A DNA stretch of 6,066 bases, from positions 1 to 6,066 of the forward strand of contig CADBUT010000468.1 in assembly GCA_902797925.1 (NCBI GenBank), read 5' to 3'. A program made the position numbers and the translations under genes. The stretch is from an uncultured Spirochaetaceae bacterium. Its GTDB lineage: Bacteria; Spirochaetota; Spirochaetia; Treponematales; Treponemataceae. The notes beneath the pieces are model-generated. The model had not been told where the DNA came from, did no database searches, and saw only the letters and a program-made list of their open reading frames with translations. Of this stretch, positions 5,582 through 6,066 are shown in pieces; the first letter of the stretch is position 1; each line of letters opens with the position of its first letter.

Positions 5582-5677
5582 TTTTTACATAGATTTTTAA
5601 ATTCATTTTTACATTTATTTTTAATTCGTTTTGAAATTTATTTTTACATTTTTCTTAAATCACCATATTTTTAAATC
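5582..5677. repeat. T-rich imperfect repeat tract between convergent genes
   Basis: TTTTTACAT occurs three times (5582-5590, 5606-5614, 5641-5649), interleaved with TTTTTAAATTC-like and TTTTTAATTCG words, giving a rough 23-24-base period in the first two units. It fills the gap between the rightward broken gene and the leftward ABC-type frame. It has no gene. The T runs could help end rightward transcripts, though no stable GC stem precedes them. Confidence 0.5.
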
Positions 5678-5680
5678 GCC

Positions 5681-6066
5681 TTAAGCATAATATTGAGCTT
5701 GTGCATTCCAAAGACTGCTGTAAAGGCCACCGTTCTGCATAAGCCTGTCGTGGTTGCCCTGCTCCACAATCTTGCCTTCGTCAAACACAAGAATATTATC
5801 GCAGAAACGGCAGCTCGACATTCTGTGGCTGATGTAGATGCTTGTCTTGCCCTCAACCATTTCGTCAAACTTTTTATAGATTTCATACTCGGCCACAGGG
5901 TCAAGCGCGCTCGTCGGCTCGTCCATAATCACGAACGGTGCATCTTTATAAAGCGCGCGTGCAATTGCAAGTTCCATGCCGTTTATCGTTTTCATCTGAA
6001 TGTCAAAGACGAGCACATCATAGGGCGGTTTGTCTTCGCTTTCAAAGAGAAACTGCTCGGCTGAAA
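5681..6066 (-). CDS. ABC transporter ATPase C-terminal half joined to a receiver-like segment (partial at window edge)
   Basis: The visible 127 residues run from the window edge to TAA 5683-5681. The last ~95 are the second half of an ABC nucleotide-binding domain of the exporter type: AIARALYKDAP, Walker B FVIMDEP with the SALDP D-loop, the H-loop histidine in YISHR, then FDEGKIVEQGNHDRLM and the end WNAQAQYYA. Before them the frame reads ESEDKPPYDVLVFDIQMKTI and NGMEL. This is what a response-regulator receiver domain of the LytTR or AgrA kind shows around its phospho-acceptor aspartate (codon 6004-6002), not the LSGGQ signature expected directly before IARAL. Walker A and the signature motif would have to lie elsewhere, yet a normal ABC protein has the signature immediately before this point. 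The gene is therefore either a chimera made by recombination near 5961-5976 or an assembly artefact. An ABC function is doubtful as it stands. Confidence 0.7.
   Translation of the reverse strand, partial: SAEQFLFESEDKPPYDVLVFDIQMKTINGMELAIARALYKDAPFVIMDEPTSALDPVAEYEIYKKFDEMVEGKTSIYISHRMSSCRFCDNILVFDEGKIVEQGNHDRLMQNGGLYSSLWNAQAQYYA

Noticed and set aside
5322..5606. Minus-strand frame of 94 codons opposite the broken membrane gene
   Set aside because: Its apparent likeness to the + strand product (FDMDLSPYQN against FDMEISPYQN) only reflects the 14-bp palindrome, and there is no ribosome site or family signal.
5693..6064. + strand frame of 123 codons opposite the ABC-type frame
   Set aside because: It is the antisense of clear Walker B and H-loop sequence and has no family features.

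Overview
The window looks like a chromosomal segment from a host-associated spirochaete, most likely a Treponema. This rests on overall codon and base composition, on short secreted proteins with an '...FAQ'-type signal peptide end, and on general gene style. No rRNA or marker gene fixes the taxon.

Left part (1-3195): a divergent gene pair around one compact control region. Leftward runs a 434-residue nitrogenase-component-1-like protein with NifK-style motifs and the three P-cluster-type cysteines. Rightward run a PatB/MalY-type PLP C-S beta-lyase and, overlapping it by 8 bases, a CymR-like Rrf2 regulator without Fe-S ligand cysteines. Between them (1477-1534) lie two 17-bp operator-like sequences in inverted orientation. 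Each contains a TTGACT -35 hexamer, and the two opposing promoters share overlapping -10 boxes exactly on the symmetry axis. The simplest reading is a self-regulated sulfur or thiol module in which the Rrf2 protein controls both the lyase and the nitrogenase-like reductase. This is the strongest candidate here for an undescribed system.

Middle part (3196-4324): a GNAT acetyltransferase whose start codon lies just after a TATAAT box with no Shine-Dalgarno, then a 200-base intergenic stretch full of short CAAGCA-type repeats with a terminator-like hairpin, then a small secreted protein of unknown function.

Right part (4325-5680): an AT-rich stretch (roughly one third G+C by eye, against nearly half to the left) with a secreted protein of unknown function and a membrane protein gene that appears broken. 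The broken gene's end carries a perfect 14-bp inverted repeat, and a T-rich imperfect repeat tract follows it.

Right edge (5681-6066, leftward, cut by the window end): an open frame whose last ~95 residues are the C-terminal half of an ABC transporter nucleotide-binding domain. The preceding ~33 residues instead read like a response-regulator receiver domain. The join replaces the Walker A and LSGG motifs and is either a real recombination product or an assembly chimera.
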